From JBCBCP01 sp038530575 (GTDB lineage Bacteria > Pseudomonadota > Alphaproteobacteria > Rhodobacterales > Rhodobacteraceae): a stretch of 64,000 bases of DNA. This document shows, in pieces, positions 50,940-60,198 of this stretch; position 1 is the stretch's first letter; every line of letters starts with the position of its first letter. The stretch is taken from NCBI GenBank assembly GCA_038530575.1, contig JBCBCP010000004.1, positions 1-64,000 of the forward strand, read 5' to 3'. The position numbers and the translations under genes are program-made. Under the pieces are notes generated by a model that did not search any database, had not been told where the DNA came from, and saw only the letters and a list, made by a program, of their open reading frames with translations.

Positions 50940-51736
50940 CAGGCGGGCTTCAGCTCCACCCCCGGCGCGTAGGCGATAAAGAACGGGTTGGCGAAACCGT
51001 CCTTGCCATAGGTTAGCGGGCTGTGGTCGTCGAAACGCACCACGTCGCCGCCCGCGCCCTTAAGCACCGCATGACCCGCCGCCGTGTCCCACTCCATCGT
51101 GCGGCCAACACGCGGATAAATGTCCGCTTCGCCCGTCGCCACAAGGCAGAATTTCAACGAGGACCCGGCGCTTGCCATATCCTTCACGTTGTATTTGTTG
51201 ATGTAGTCATCCGTGGCCTGATCCCGGTGCGATTTCGAGGCAACGACCATCAGCGCGCTGTTGTCCGGCGCCTTGACCTTCAAGGGCGTCACCGTACCGG
51301 TTGTCCCCATCTCAAACGGCCCGGCCTCTTCGACCGTCTGCCCGTCCGCCTGGGTAAAGAACATCCGCCCTTTCGCCGGCGCATAGACCACCCCGCGCGT
51401 CGGCACACCATCCTCGACCAGTGCGATATTGACCGTGAAATCGCCGCGCCGGTGGATAAACTCCTTTGTGCCATCGAGCGGGTCAACGATCAGAAAGGTC
51501 ATGGCCCCCGTCCCGTGCGTGTCAGCCTGCTCTTCGGTCACCAGGGCCATATCGGGGAACGCCGCGCGCAAGCCAGCTGAGATCAGCGCATCCGCCGCCT
51601 CGTCTGCCGCTGTGACAGGGCTGTTGTCTGATTTGACCTGCACATCGAAATCATCCGCCTCGTAGATCTCCATGATCTTGGCGCCCGCCTCCAGTGCCAG
51701 TCGCCGCATCACCGGCACGAGGGTTTTATAGTCCAT
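50939..51736 (-). CDS. cysQ: 3'(2'),5'-bisphosphate nucleotidase
   Basis: A 265-residue inositol-monophosphatase-family enzyme. It removes the 3'-phosphate from PAP, the by-product of every PAPS-dependent sulfotransferase, and also acts on PAPS. Metal and substrate motifs are VTAADEAADALI, TEEQ, VDPLDGTKEFIHR and WDTAAGHAVL. In E. coli, CysQ is needed for sulfur assimilation. Its position eight kilobases from a sulfotransferase in the same polysaccharide block, and directly before kdsB, suggests that PAP recycling supports glycan sulfation, though this is inference. Confidence 0.94.
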   Translation of the reverse strand: MDYKTLVPVMRRLALEAGAKIMEIYEADDFDVQVKSDNSPVTAADEAADALISAGLRAAFPDMALVTEEQADTHGTGAMTFLIVDPLDGTKEFIHRRGDFTVNIALVEDGVPTRGVVYAPAKGRMFFTQADGQTVEEAGPFEMGTTGTVTPLKVKAPDNSALMVVASKSHRDQATDDYINKYNVKDMASAGSSLKFCLVATGEADIYPRVGRTMEWDTAAGHAVLKGAGGDVVRFDDHSPLTYGKDGFANPFFIAYAPGVELKPA

Positions 51737-51852
51737 GGGTCACTCCGAAGCATCGTCGTTGAAAAATAACATGCTGCACCTTATGCTGCGCGGCTAACGG
51801 AACAGCAAGAATTCCCTGCGATCTATCTGGGCTAGGGCCCGAGGCACAAAAC

Positions 51853-52677
51853 ATGTTTGAAAGCAGACGCAAGCCGCAATCCGGCGTGGGCACCGCGCTC
51901 GCCATGTTCGAGGTGATTTACCACTCGATCGTGCGAAACGTGCGCAAGCAGCACAACAACGCCTTCATCGCCATCGCCCTAAACATGGTCCAAGCGGTCG
52001 TCTTCGTGATGGCCTTCTACGTGATGTTCTCCGTACTCGGCCTGCGCGGCGCCGCGATCCGGGGCGATTTCCTGCTGTATATCATGTCGGGTATCTTCCT
52101 CTACATGACCCATACAAAGACGATGGGTGCCGTCGTCGCCTCCGAAGGGCCAGCCAGCCCGATGATGCAACATGCCCCGATGAACACCATCGTATCGATC
52201 CTGTCTGCCGCCTTCGGCACGCTTTACATTCAGGTGCTGTCGCTCTTTGCGATCCTGTTCATTTACCACGTGGCCTTCGTCCCCGTCGAAATCGACGACC
52301 CGATCGGCGCCTTCGGATGCCTTTTGATCGCGTGGTTCACAGGATTTGCATTGGGTCTCGTGCTCCTGGCAATCAAACCATGGTTCCCGACCGCGGTCAG
52401 CATCTTCACCACGATCTACCAACGCGCCAACATGATCGCCTCCGGCAAGATGTTTGTGGCCAACGCCCTGCCCGGTTTCATGCTCGCCATGTTTGACTGG
52501 AACCCCCTGTTTCACGCAATCGACCAGGCCCGCGGCTACGGATTTATCAACTACTACCCGCGCTATTCGTCGATTGAATACCCACTTATGGTGGGCCTGA
52601 TCCTGATCATGATTGGCCTGATGGGCGAATTCTACACCCGGCGCCACGCCTCGCTGAGCTGGAGCGCCCGGCGCTAA
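51853..52677 (+). CDS. ABC-2 type polysaccharide export permease (KpsM/Wzm-like)
   Basis: A 274-residue inner-membrane permease with about six hydrophobic segments (ALNMVQAVVFVMAFYVMFSVL, FLLYIMSGIFLYM, VLSLFAILFIYHVAFV, FGCLLIAWFTGFALGLVLLA, GLILIMIGLMG). Size and hydrophobic plan match KpsM and Wzm permeases of ABC capsule or O-antigen exporters. A cognate ATPase (KpsT/Wzt) is not next to it or anywhere in the window. It is divergent from the cysQ-kdsB-GT2 unit. Its polymer could be the Kdo-linked glycan suggested by neighbours, but this is not shown. Confidence 0.8.
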   Translation: MFESRRKPQSGVGTALAMFEVIYHSIVRNVRKQHNNAFIAIALNMVQAVVFVMAFYVMFSVLGLRGAAIRGDFLLYIMSGIFLYMTHTKTMGAVVASEGPASPMMQHAPMNTIVSILSAAFGTLYIQVLSLFAILFIYHVAFVPVEIDDPIGAFGCLLIAWFTGFALGLVLLAIKPWFPTAVSIFTTIYQRANMIASGKMFVANALPGFMLAMFDWNPLFHAIDQARGYGFINYYPRYSSIEYPLMVGLILIMIGLMGEFYTRRHASLSWSARR

Positions 52678-52707
52678 CCGTCTTCGGGCGACAAACATGC
52701 CAGGATT

Positions 52708-52728
52708 TTCAAGGGCAGCGCCCTTGAA
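52708..52728. repeat. Perfect palindrome between convergent permease and alkB genes
   Basis: TTCAAGGGC (52708-52716) and GCCCTTGAA (52720-52728) form a perfect 9-bp stem with a three-base loop. It sits between convergent genes and could act as a bidirectional terminator. There is no T-run on the plus strand. Confidence 0.55.
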
Positions 52729-52790
52729 GGCCCTTGCGGCCCGAGCAAGATAAAATCACGCGCGCCGCAGGCGCTCGTTGTGAAAAGGCG

Positions 52791-53390
52791 CTAGGTGACG
52801 ACGCGACAGGTCAGATTGATGCGCCCACCCTTCGGCAAAAGCGTGGACGAGCCAAACCTGATCCGGTCGACCCCGTGGTAGGTCAACCGCGCTGCTCCGC
52901 CCATGACCACGACATCACCCGACTCGAGCCATAGGCTTTCCGTCTTGCCGCCCCGCGCGGTGTTCCCGATCCGGAAAAGCCCGGCATCACCCAGCGATAC
53001 TGACACGACGGGCCAGGAAAAATCCGCCTCGTCCCGGTCCTGGTGCAACCCCATCCGCGCATCCGCATCGTAGTAGTTGACAAGGCAGCAATCCGGATCG
53101 CGCGACAGCCCGGTCACATCGCGCCAGATGTCCAGAACCGCGGGCGGAATGGGCGGCCACGCCATCCCGTCCGGGTGCCGGTCCGCATAGCGGTAGCCGC
53201 GCCGGTCAGACGTCCAGCCAAAGGCGCCAGCAGAAGTCATGCGCACGCTCATCTTTCCCCCCCGCGGCACCTCTGGCTGAACAAACGGCGCCACACGGAC
53301 AACATCACGCACGGCCTCAAGGAGCGCCTCTTGCGCGCTCGTATACAGATACCCCTTCCACACATCGAAACCGCGCACATTCAGACGCAT
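52791..53390 (-). CDS. alkB: Alpha-ketoglutarate-dependent DNA repair dioxygenase AlkB
   Basis: A 199-residue Fe(II)/2-oxoglutarate dioxygenase that removes methyl lesions (1-methyladenine, 3-methylcytosine) from DNA and RNA. The iron ligands are the H and D of GLHQDRDE and the later histidine in LTYHGVDRI; the 2-oxoglutarate arginines are in RINLTCRVV. SDRRGYRYADRHPDG and NYYDADARMGLH are family blocks. The start at 53390 has AGAGGGA just upstream and gives MRLNVRGFDVW; the alternative at 53414 adds eight residues. It is divergent from dnaK. Confidence 0.92.
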   Translation of the reverse strand: MRLNVRGFDVWKGYLYTSAQEALLEAVRDVVRVAPFVQPEVPRGGKMSVRMTSAGAFGWTSDRRGYRYADRHPDGMAWPPIPPAVLDIWRDVTGLSRDPDCCLVNYYDADARMGLHQDRDEADFSWPVVSVSLGDAGLFRIGNTARGGKTESLWLESGDVVVMGGAARLTYHGVDRIRFGSSTLLPKGGRINLTCRVVT

Positions 53391-53421
53391 AAAATCCCTC
53401 TCGCTCCGACCCATCCGGACG

Positions 53422-53451
53422 CTTGCAGGCCCCCGCCCCCCTCCCTATATA
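53422..53451 (+). promoter_or_regulatory. Heat-shock (RpoH-type) promoter of dnaK
   Basis: CTTGCAG (53422-53428) and CCCTATATA (53443-53451), separated by 14 bases, match the sigma-32 pattern (CTTG-AA, then C-rich and CATATA-like). It would start the dnaK-dnaJ transcript near 53458, about 100 bases before dnaK. The motif is close to alphaproteobacterial heat-shock promoters. Confidence 0.6.
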
Positions 53452-53561
53452 CCCCACGAACTGCGCAAGGCATGTCCTCGCGCGGCAAAACAGCGGGACG
53501 CGGGTGCCGTTACGGGCCCAAACCTCGCGCCATCGCCTTGAAGCAAAAAGGGATCGAACAC

Positions 53562-55475
<1,914 letters not shown>

Positions 55476-55501
55476 TTGGCCCGTTCCAGGAACCACTCAA
55501 G

Positions 55502-55528
55502 AGGGCCGGTCCATAGCGGGCCGGCCCT
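55502..55528 (+). terminator. Hairpin in the dnaK-dnaJ gap
   Basis: AGGGCCGG (55502-55509) and CCGGCCCT (55521-55528) form an 8-bp stem with an 11-base loop. It is weak as a terminator, as no T-run follows. It may lower dnaJ expression relative to dnaK, as hairpins do in other dnaKJ operons. Confidence 0.5.
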
Positions 55529-55554
55529 TGATGTTCCAAGCAAAGGAATGATCC

Positions 55555-56697
55555 ATGGCAAAACGTGACTATTACGAGGTGCTTGGCATCTCTAAAGGGG
55601 CGTCGAGCGACGAGATCAAGAAGGCCTATCGCGGCAAGGCGAAAGAGCTTCATCCCGACCGCAACGCAGACAACCCCAAGGCAGAAGCCCAGTTCAAAGA
55701 GGCGAACGAAGCCTACGAGGTTCTCAAGGACGCCGACAAGAAGGCAGCCTACGACCGCTTTGGCCATGCCGCGTTCGAAGGTGGCATGGGCGGCGGCGGT
55801 GGTCCGCGCGGGGGCGGGCCGCAGGATTTCGGCTCTGCGTTTTCGGACGTGTTCGACGACCTGTTTGGCGATTTCATGGGCGGCCAGCGCGGCGGCGGCG
55901 GACGGCGCGCGGCACGCGGCTCTGACCTGCGCTACAATCTGCGCGTCAGTCTTGAGGATGCGTACAGCGGCCTGCAAAAGACAATCAATGTGCCGACATC
56001 CGTCGCGTGCACCGCGTGCAACGGCACCGGCGCCGAAGGCGGCAGCGAACCAACAACCTGCCCGACCTGTTCCGGCATGGGCAAGGTGCGCGCGCAGCAG
56101 GGCTTTTTCACGGTCGAACGCACTTGCCCCACCTGCGGCGGGCTTGGCCAGATCATCAAGGACCCGTGCAAGGTCTGTCAGGGCGCAGGACGCGTCGAAA
56201 AGGATCGCGCGCTTTCGGTGAACATCCCCGCTGGCGTTGAGACCGGTACCCGCATCCGGTTGGCCGGTGAAGGTGAAGCCGGTATGCGCGGCGGGCCGTC
56301 TGGCGACCTTTATATCTTTATCGAGGTGGCCGATCACAAGCTGTTCGAGCGAGACGGCACGAACCTCTTTTGCCGCGTTCCGGTCAGCATGGGCACTGCT
56401 GCGCTTGGCGGTTCGATCGAGGTGCCGACCATCGATGGTGGGCGCGGACGGGTGCAGATCCCTGCCGGTAGCCAATCAGGTCGGCAGATGCGTCTGCGCG
56501 GTAAGGGGATGCCAGCCCTACGCGGCGGCGGCCCGGGCGATATGTTTATCGAACTGGCCGTCGAAACCCCGGTGAACCTGACCAGCCGCCAAAAAGAGCT
56601 GCTGCAGGAGTTCGAAGAGCTGAGCTCGGAAAACAACCCGGAAAGCAGCAGCTTCTTCTCGTCGGTCAAATCCTTCTGGGATTCGATGAAAGGCTGA
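55555..56697 (+). CDS. dnaJ: Co-chaperone DnaJ (Hsp40)
   Basis: A 380-residue type I J-protein that stimulates DnaK. The J domain holds the catalytic HPD (ELHPDRN), then the Gly-rich segment (GGMGGGGGPRGGGP), the four zinc motifs CTACNGTG, CPTCSGMG, CPTCGGLG and CKVCQGAG in order, and the C-terminal substrate-binding beta domains (LSVNIPAGVETGTRIRL, GDLYIFIEV). ATG follows AAAGGA. It is in the same operon as dnaK. A 9-bp hairpin follows the stop. Confidence 0.97.
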   Translation: MAKRDYYEVLGISKGASSDEIKKAYRGKAKELHPDRNADNPKAEAQFKEANEAYEVLKDADKKAAYDRFGHAAFEGGMGGGGGPRGGGPQDFGSAFSDVFDDLFGDFMGGQRGGGGRRAARGSDLRYNLRVSLEDAYSGLQKTINVPTSVACTACNGTGAEGGSEPTTCPTCSGMGKVRAQQGFFTVERTCPTCGGLGQIIKDPCKVCQGAGRVEKDRALSVNIPAGVETGTRIRLAGEGEAGMRGGPSGDLYIFIEVADHKLFERDGTNLFCRVPVSMGTAALGGSIEVPTIDGGRGRVQIPAGSQSGRQMRLRGKGMPALRGGGPGDMFIELAVETPVNLTSRQKELLQEFEELSSENNPESSSFFSSVKSFWDSMKG

Positions 56698-56708
56698 TGG
56701 CCTGTCAC

Positions 56709-56735
56709 GGCGCGCGATTCTCGCGCGCCTTCTTG
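56709..56735 (+). terminator. Terminator of the dnaKJ operon
   Basis: GGCGCGCGA (56709-56717) and TCGCGCGCC (56721-56729) form a perfect 9-bp stem with a three-base loop, followed by TTCTTG. It lies just before the radC promoter region. Confidence 0.65.
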
Positions 56736-56741
56736 GCCGTG

Positions 56742-56757
56742 TTAACCCTTCGCTAAC
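56742..56757 (+). promoter_or_regulatory. CtrA-like binding box upstream of radC
   Basis: TTAA-CCCTTCG-CTAAC at 56742-56757 matches the CtrA box TTAA-N7-TTAAC at eight of nine fixed positions. It ends 22 bases before the radC ATG. CtrA is the cell-cycle and gene-transfer-agent regulator of alphaproteobacteria; as I recall, competence and recombination genes are among its targets in Rhodobacterales. Confidence 0.5.
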
Positions 56758-56779
56758 CACGGGCAGGCGATGGTTGGGC

Positions 56780-57529
56780 ATGCCCGATTTCGCTGAACAG
56801 CCGCTTCCATTTGACCTTGACGAGGCGCAGCCCGTACCGATGCCGACCGGGCGGACCCCATCCTATATGGCCGATCACCGCAAGCGTCTGCGCGCCCGGT
56901 TCCGCGCGGGTGGTGCAACCGCGATGCCGGATTACGAGCTGCTGGAGCTTGTCCTCTTTCGCGCCATACCCCGGCAAGACGTCAAACCGCTCGCGCACGC
57001 GCTCATGGCCGAATTCGGTGACTTCAACAGGGTGATTACCGCGCCGGTTAACCGACTTGAGGCTGTGAAGGGCGTGGGCGACGCCGTTGTGACCGAGCTC
57101 AAGATCGTGGAGGCCGCAGCGCAGCGCATGGCGCGGGCCAAGGTGCTGAACCAGAACGCGATTTCCAGCTGGGATGCGCTGATTGACTATTGCCACACCA
57201 CCATGGCGCACCGGCAGACGGAACAGTTTCGGATCCTGTTCCTTGATCGCAAGAATGTGCTGATCGCTGATGAGGAACAGGCGAAAGGCACGGTCGATCA
57301 TGTGCCGGTCTACCCCCGCGAGGTGGCCAAACGCGCGCTGGAGCTTAACGCCTCGGCGCTCATCCTCGTGCATAACCATCCCTCAGGCGATCCAACGCCG
57401 AGCCAGTCGGATATCGACATGACGGGTCAGGTCGAACGGGCCTGTCAGGCGCTGGGCCTGACGCTGCATGATCACCTGATCGTCGGAAAAAGCCGCGAGT
57501 TGAGCTTTAAGGCCGAAGGGTATCTCTAG
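56780..57529 (+). CDS. radC: RadC/JAB1-MPN-domain DNA repair-associated protein
   Basis: A 249-residue RadC protein. The N-terminal helical region has ELLELVLFRAIPRQDVKPLAHALM, then a helix-hairpin-helix-like part (LEAVKGVGDAVVTEL). The C-terminal JAMM domain has HNHPSGDPTPSQSD, with the two metal histidines and the Asp, and a conserved Glu in the DEEQ region. The function of RadC is not settled; it appears in recombination and DNA-uptake contexts rather than general repair. The ATG at 56780 is preferred to a TTG six bases earlier. A CtrA-like box lies upstream. Three bases separate its stop from the convergent gene. Confidence 0.9.
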   Translation: MPDFAEQPLPFDLDEAQPVPMPTGRTPSYMADHRKRLRARFRAGGATAMPDYELLELVLFRAIPRQDVKPLAHALMAEFGDFNRVITAPVNRLEAVKGVGDAVVTELKIVEAAAQRMARAKVLNQNAISSWDALIDYCHTTMAHRQTEQFRILFLDRKNVLIADEEQAKGTVDHVPVYPREVAKRALELNASALILVHNHPSGDPTPSQSDIDMTGQVERACQALGLTLHDHLIVGKSRELSFKAEGYL

Positions 57530-57532
57530 CCG

Positions 57533-59092
57533 CTAGTCAACCCACACCTCGACGCGGCGATTGGACTGACGGCCCCACGCGCTGTCATCGCAGGCCATGG
57601 GCATCGCTTCGCCAAAGGCGTCCACTTCGATGGACACACGGTCAAGATTCGCCGTTTCCGCCGCTGCCAGGATCGCCCTGCGCACGGCCTCTGCCCGTCG
57701 CAGGGCGATGTCCCGATTGGCGCGCGCGGCGCCCTCACCATCCGAAAAACCGGCGAGGACAATGCGCCGCGCATCAAAGCGCCCCGTCTCGATGAACCGC
57801 GCCATCTGCTGCACATTTGATCTGGATTGCGCGTCGAGCCTGGCCGAGCCTGCCTCGAACCGGAACGATGTGGTCAACCGGGTCAGCCCGCGCAGGGCCC
57901 GGGTCATACGCTGCAGCTCTTCGAGTGTGACTTCGGGACCGGCACTGCTGATGGCGTTGGCAAAACGGTCACCTTGCAAGTCGATGGCTACTTCCTCGGG
58001 CGCCTGATCCACGAACCCTGCCCGCCGGATCACGATCTGTGCGGCCTGCCCACGGGTAAAAGCGAGGAACTCTCGCGCGATTTTGGGCAGCCGCCGTGCA
58101 GGCGTGTAAAGAAACATGGGCGTTGTCAGCGGGTAATCCTCGGTCTTGATCGTCCGCCGCCCGGCGCGCAGCGTGTAACCGCACGCGCCCGTCAAAGGCA
58201 GCGGCACTGCCCGGCCCACTTCGGCATAGCTGGACAAACCAATGGCAAAAGGGTCAGCGAGCACGGCCGCTGTCAGGTCCGCACCTCGGGCGTGCTGGGT
58301 CACAGCTGCACTGAAGGCACGCTGGGCCGGGGCCATCACCTGATCAAACGCTGCTTGTCCCAAACCGCTGCTTAGCCTGGGCACGTGCAAAGAAATCGGC
58401 GCATCTACACCGCCCAGATCTCGCCAGTTTGTCACCTCTCCCGCCAAGACACGGGCGAAGTCCAGAGGCGACAACTGAATGACGGGATTGCCTGGCGCGA
58501 CAATCGGGACAAGCGCGTCCAGCGCAATCACGCGGCTGCGGTTCGCCGCTGTCAGATCGCCCATGCCCGCTTCACGCGCGCGCTGGCGTTCTGCGGGCCG
58601 GATTTCGCGCAAAGACATAACGATGTCCGCCTCACCGGCCAGCAGATCGGCGAACCCTTCGTCCGTGTTGCTGGCGCGAAAGGTAAACACGGCCAGAGGT
58701 TTACCGCTGCTGCGTTCGGTGAGCGTGATGACAAAGCGGGTCGCATCAATCGTTGTCCGCTCCACTCCGTAACCATAGCGCAGCGCAAAACCTTCGAGCA
58801 GCGCTGGCATCAGAACCGCACCCATGGTGGCCGATCCGCTGACCGCCAATTCGGCAATGAAATCCTCCAGGTTGGGGCAGGCGGGGCCTTCACACGTCAC
58901 GCCCGAGCCATCGACGGTCAACTCACCATAGACTGTTTCGACGCGGTAAAACTCGCCGTCAAAGCCCAAAAGCGTGCCGCTGATTTCGACGTTGCCATCG
59001 CGAGAGGTCAGCGTGACGTCCTGCGCCCACGCCGTCATGGCCGATACAAAAACGAAAAGTGCGGCCAGACCGGCCGCACGTCCCATGACCAT
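57533..59092 (-). CDS. Phosphate-binding (PstS-like)/OmpA-domain fusion protein
   Basis: A 519-residue secreted protein (signal peptide with cleavage after AWA, residues 1-23). Residues about 80-340 match the PBP2 phosphate ABC transporter substrate-binding fold (SGSATMGAVLMPALLEGF, ADIVMSLREI, GEVTNWRDLGG), and residues about 400-519 are an OmpA C-terminal domain (FRFEAGSARLDAQSRSNVQQM, VLAGFSDGEGAARANRDIALRRAEAVRRAIL, GEAMPMACDDSAWGRQSNRRVEVWV) that normally binds peptidoglycan. An extra N-terminal SH3-like or beta segment (VTLTSRDGNVEISGTLLGFDGEFYRVET) precedes both. The fusion may localise a phosphate or ligand sensor at the cell wall. No ABC permease is near. Confidence 0.8.
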   Translation of the reverse strand: MVMGRAAGLAALFVFVSAMTAWAQDVTLTSRDGNVEISGTLLGFDGEFYRVETVYGELTVDGSGVTCEGPACPNLEDFIAELAVSGSATMGAVLMPALLEGFALRYGYGVERTTIDATRFVITLTERSSGKPLAVFTFRASNTDEGFADLLAGEADIVMSLREIRPAERQRAREAGMGDLTAANRSRVIALDALVPIVAPGNPVIQLSPLDFARVLAGEVTNWRDLGGVDAPISLHVPRLSSGLGQAAFDQVMAPAQRAFSAAVTQHARGADLTAAVLADPFAIGLSSYAEVGRAVPLPLTGACGYTLRAGRRTIKTEDYPLTTPMFLYTPARRLPKIAREFLAFTRGQAAQIVIRRAGFVDQAPEEVAIDLQGDRFANAISSAGPEVTLEELQRMTRALRGLTRLTTSFRFEAGSARLDAQSRSNVQQMARFIETGRFDARRIVLAGFSDGEGAARANRDIALRRAEAVRRAILAAAETANLDRVSIEVDAFGEAMPMACDDSAWGRQSNRRVEVWVD

Positions 59093-59108
59093 AACTCGCC
59101 CCCGAAAG

Positions 59109-60095
59109 CTACCGTGCGGCGACTTTCAGGTCTTGGACCAGATTATTCAACACCAGAAACGATCCGATGGTGTCACAGGCGGACACGGCCAGGGTCAGGT
59201 CCTGCGTGCGAATGGTCCCGTTCTTGAGCTCAAGCGACTGCGCGCCAATCTCAAGCCCGCAATTGTAGACCGTCACCTCGGCCTCGACCGTCAAATCAAT
59301 GGTGCCATCGCGGTCCGATTTACCGCGCGGGAAGGTGTAGACCTCGGCCATCAGAGCCTCGGGCTGCTCTTCGGCGCCATATCGCTCCATGCGGCCCGTG
59401 GTCCCGGCCTCGAACGCGGTCTCTTCGCCGCGGCGCCCGTGATAGCGGTGCCCGTCAGAGCCATATTCCGCGCCAAACTCGCGGGCGTGCAGTTCAAACC
59501 CGGACCGGCCCTGCCATTGCAGGACGATGCGGTCGATCTGGTCCATGCCCGGCACGACCGTCTGAGCCACTGCGCCCTCGCCATCGGCAAAGGCGGCAAT
59601 GAATACAGCGTTTTCGGACAGCGCAGGCACCCGGTAGCCCCATGCGCCGGTGAGCGAGGTGACCTGCGTGGTCATCATGCCCGAATGGTGCAGCACAAAA
59701 CGTTCAGAAGACCGGCACGGCGCGTCGAGGCTCAGGCGCACATAGCCTGCGCCATCGGGCGTTGCCGTCATCGTTGCCTCACAGCTTGCCTGCGGGACAA
59801 GATCGCCCGCGGGCGGCGTTTCAAGCACATCCGGGGCGGACGCACGTGTCGGCTCAGGCTGCGGAAGCGGTGCGACAGCAGAGGGCGTGTCCTGCGCAGA
59901 GGTCAGCGTGATCGCGTCCATGGCCAGAACCGGGCCGTCCTGCGGGGACGGCTGCGGCGCAGGCTGCGCCGGGATGGCGGCCTTGTCGGTGCCATAACGC
60001 TCTTTGGCGGTGTCGCTGGACTGCATGATGAAACCTATCCCTACGGCGCAAATAAGCGTCGCGGCAGCGGTTCCGATTTCCTTCACGTAAGCCAT
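59109..60095 (-). CDS. Membrane-anchored periplasmic protein of unknown function, near secA
   Basis: About 328 residues. Start MAYVKEIGTAAATLICAVGIGFIMQSS puts an N-terminal membrane anchor at residues 8-24, supported by AAGGGGCGAG upstream. A proline-rich linker (about 40-95) leads to a beta-rich periplasmic domain containing two likely disulfides (ASCEATMTATP..DAPCRSSE and YNCGLEIG..VSACDTIG). No catalytic motif is seen. Homologues are present, as I recall, beside secA in Rhodobacterales and are labelled only by position. It lies downstream of secA and before the PstS-OmpA fusion on the same strand. Function unknown. Confidence 0.65.
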   Translation of the reverse strand: MAYVKEIGTAAATLICAVGIGFIMQSSDTAKERYGTDKAAIPAQPAPQPSPQDGPVLAMDAITLTSAQDTPSAVAPLPQPEPTRASAPDVLETPPAGDLVPQASCEATMTATPDGAGYVRLSLDAPCRSSERFVLHHSGMMTTQVTSLTGAWGYRVPALSENAVFIAAFADGEGAVAQTVVPGMDQIDRIVLQWQGRSGFELHAREFGAEYGSDGHRYHGRRGEETAFEAGTTGRMERYGAEEQPEALMAEVYTFPRGKSDRDGTIDLTVEAEVTVYNCGLEIGAQSLELKNGTIRTQDLTLAVSACDTIGSFLVLNNLVQDLKVAAR

Positions 60096-60128
60096 GTCTC
60101 GCCCCTTTCGGATTGGGTCGAGCATGGA

Positions 60129-60162
60129 GTGCCATGGCACCGGGGCCTAAATTTGGCCCCGG
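60129..60162 (-). terminator. Hairpin after secA, with a palindrome beside it
   Basis: CCGGGGCC (60140-60147) and GGCCCCGG (60155-60162) form a perfect 8-bp stem around a seven-base loop, about 40 bases after the secA stop. Next to it lies the perfect palindrome GTGCCATGGCAC (60129-60140), which may be a binding site for expression of the downstream gene. Confidence 0.5.
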
Positions 60163-60198
60163 GGGGGAGTCATTTGGGCAAGATCAAGGCACCCGCCT

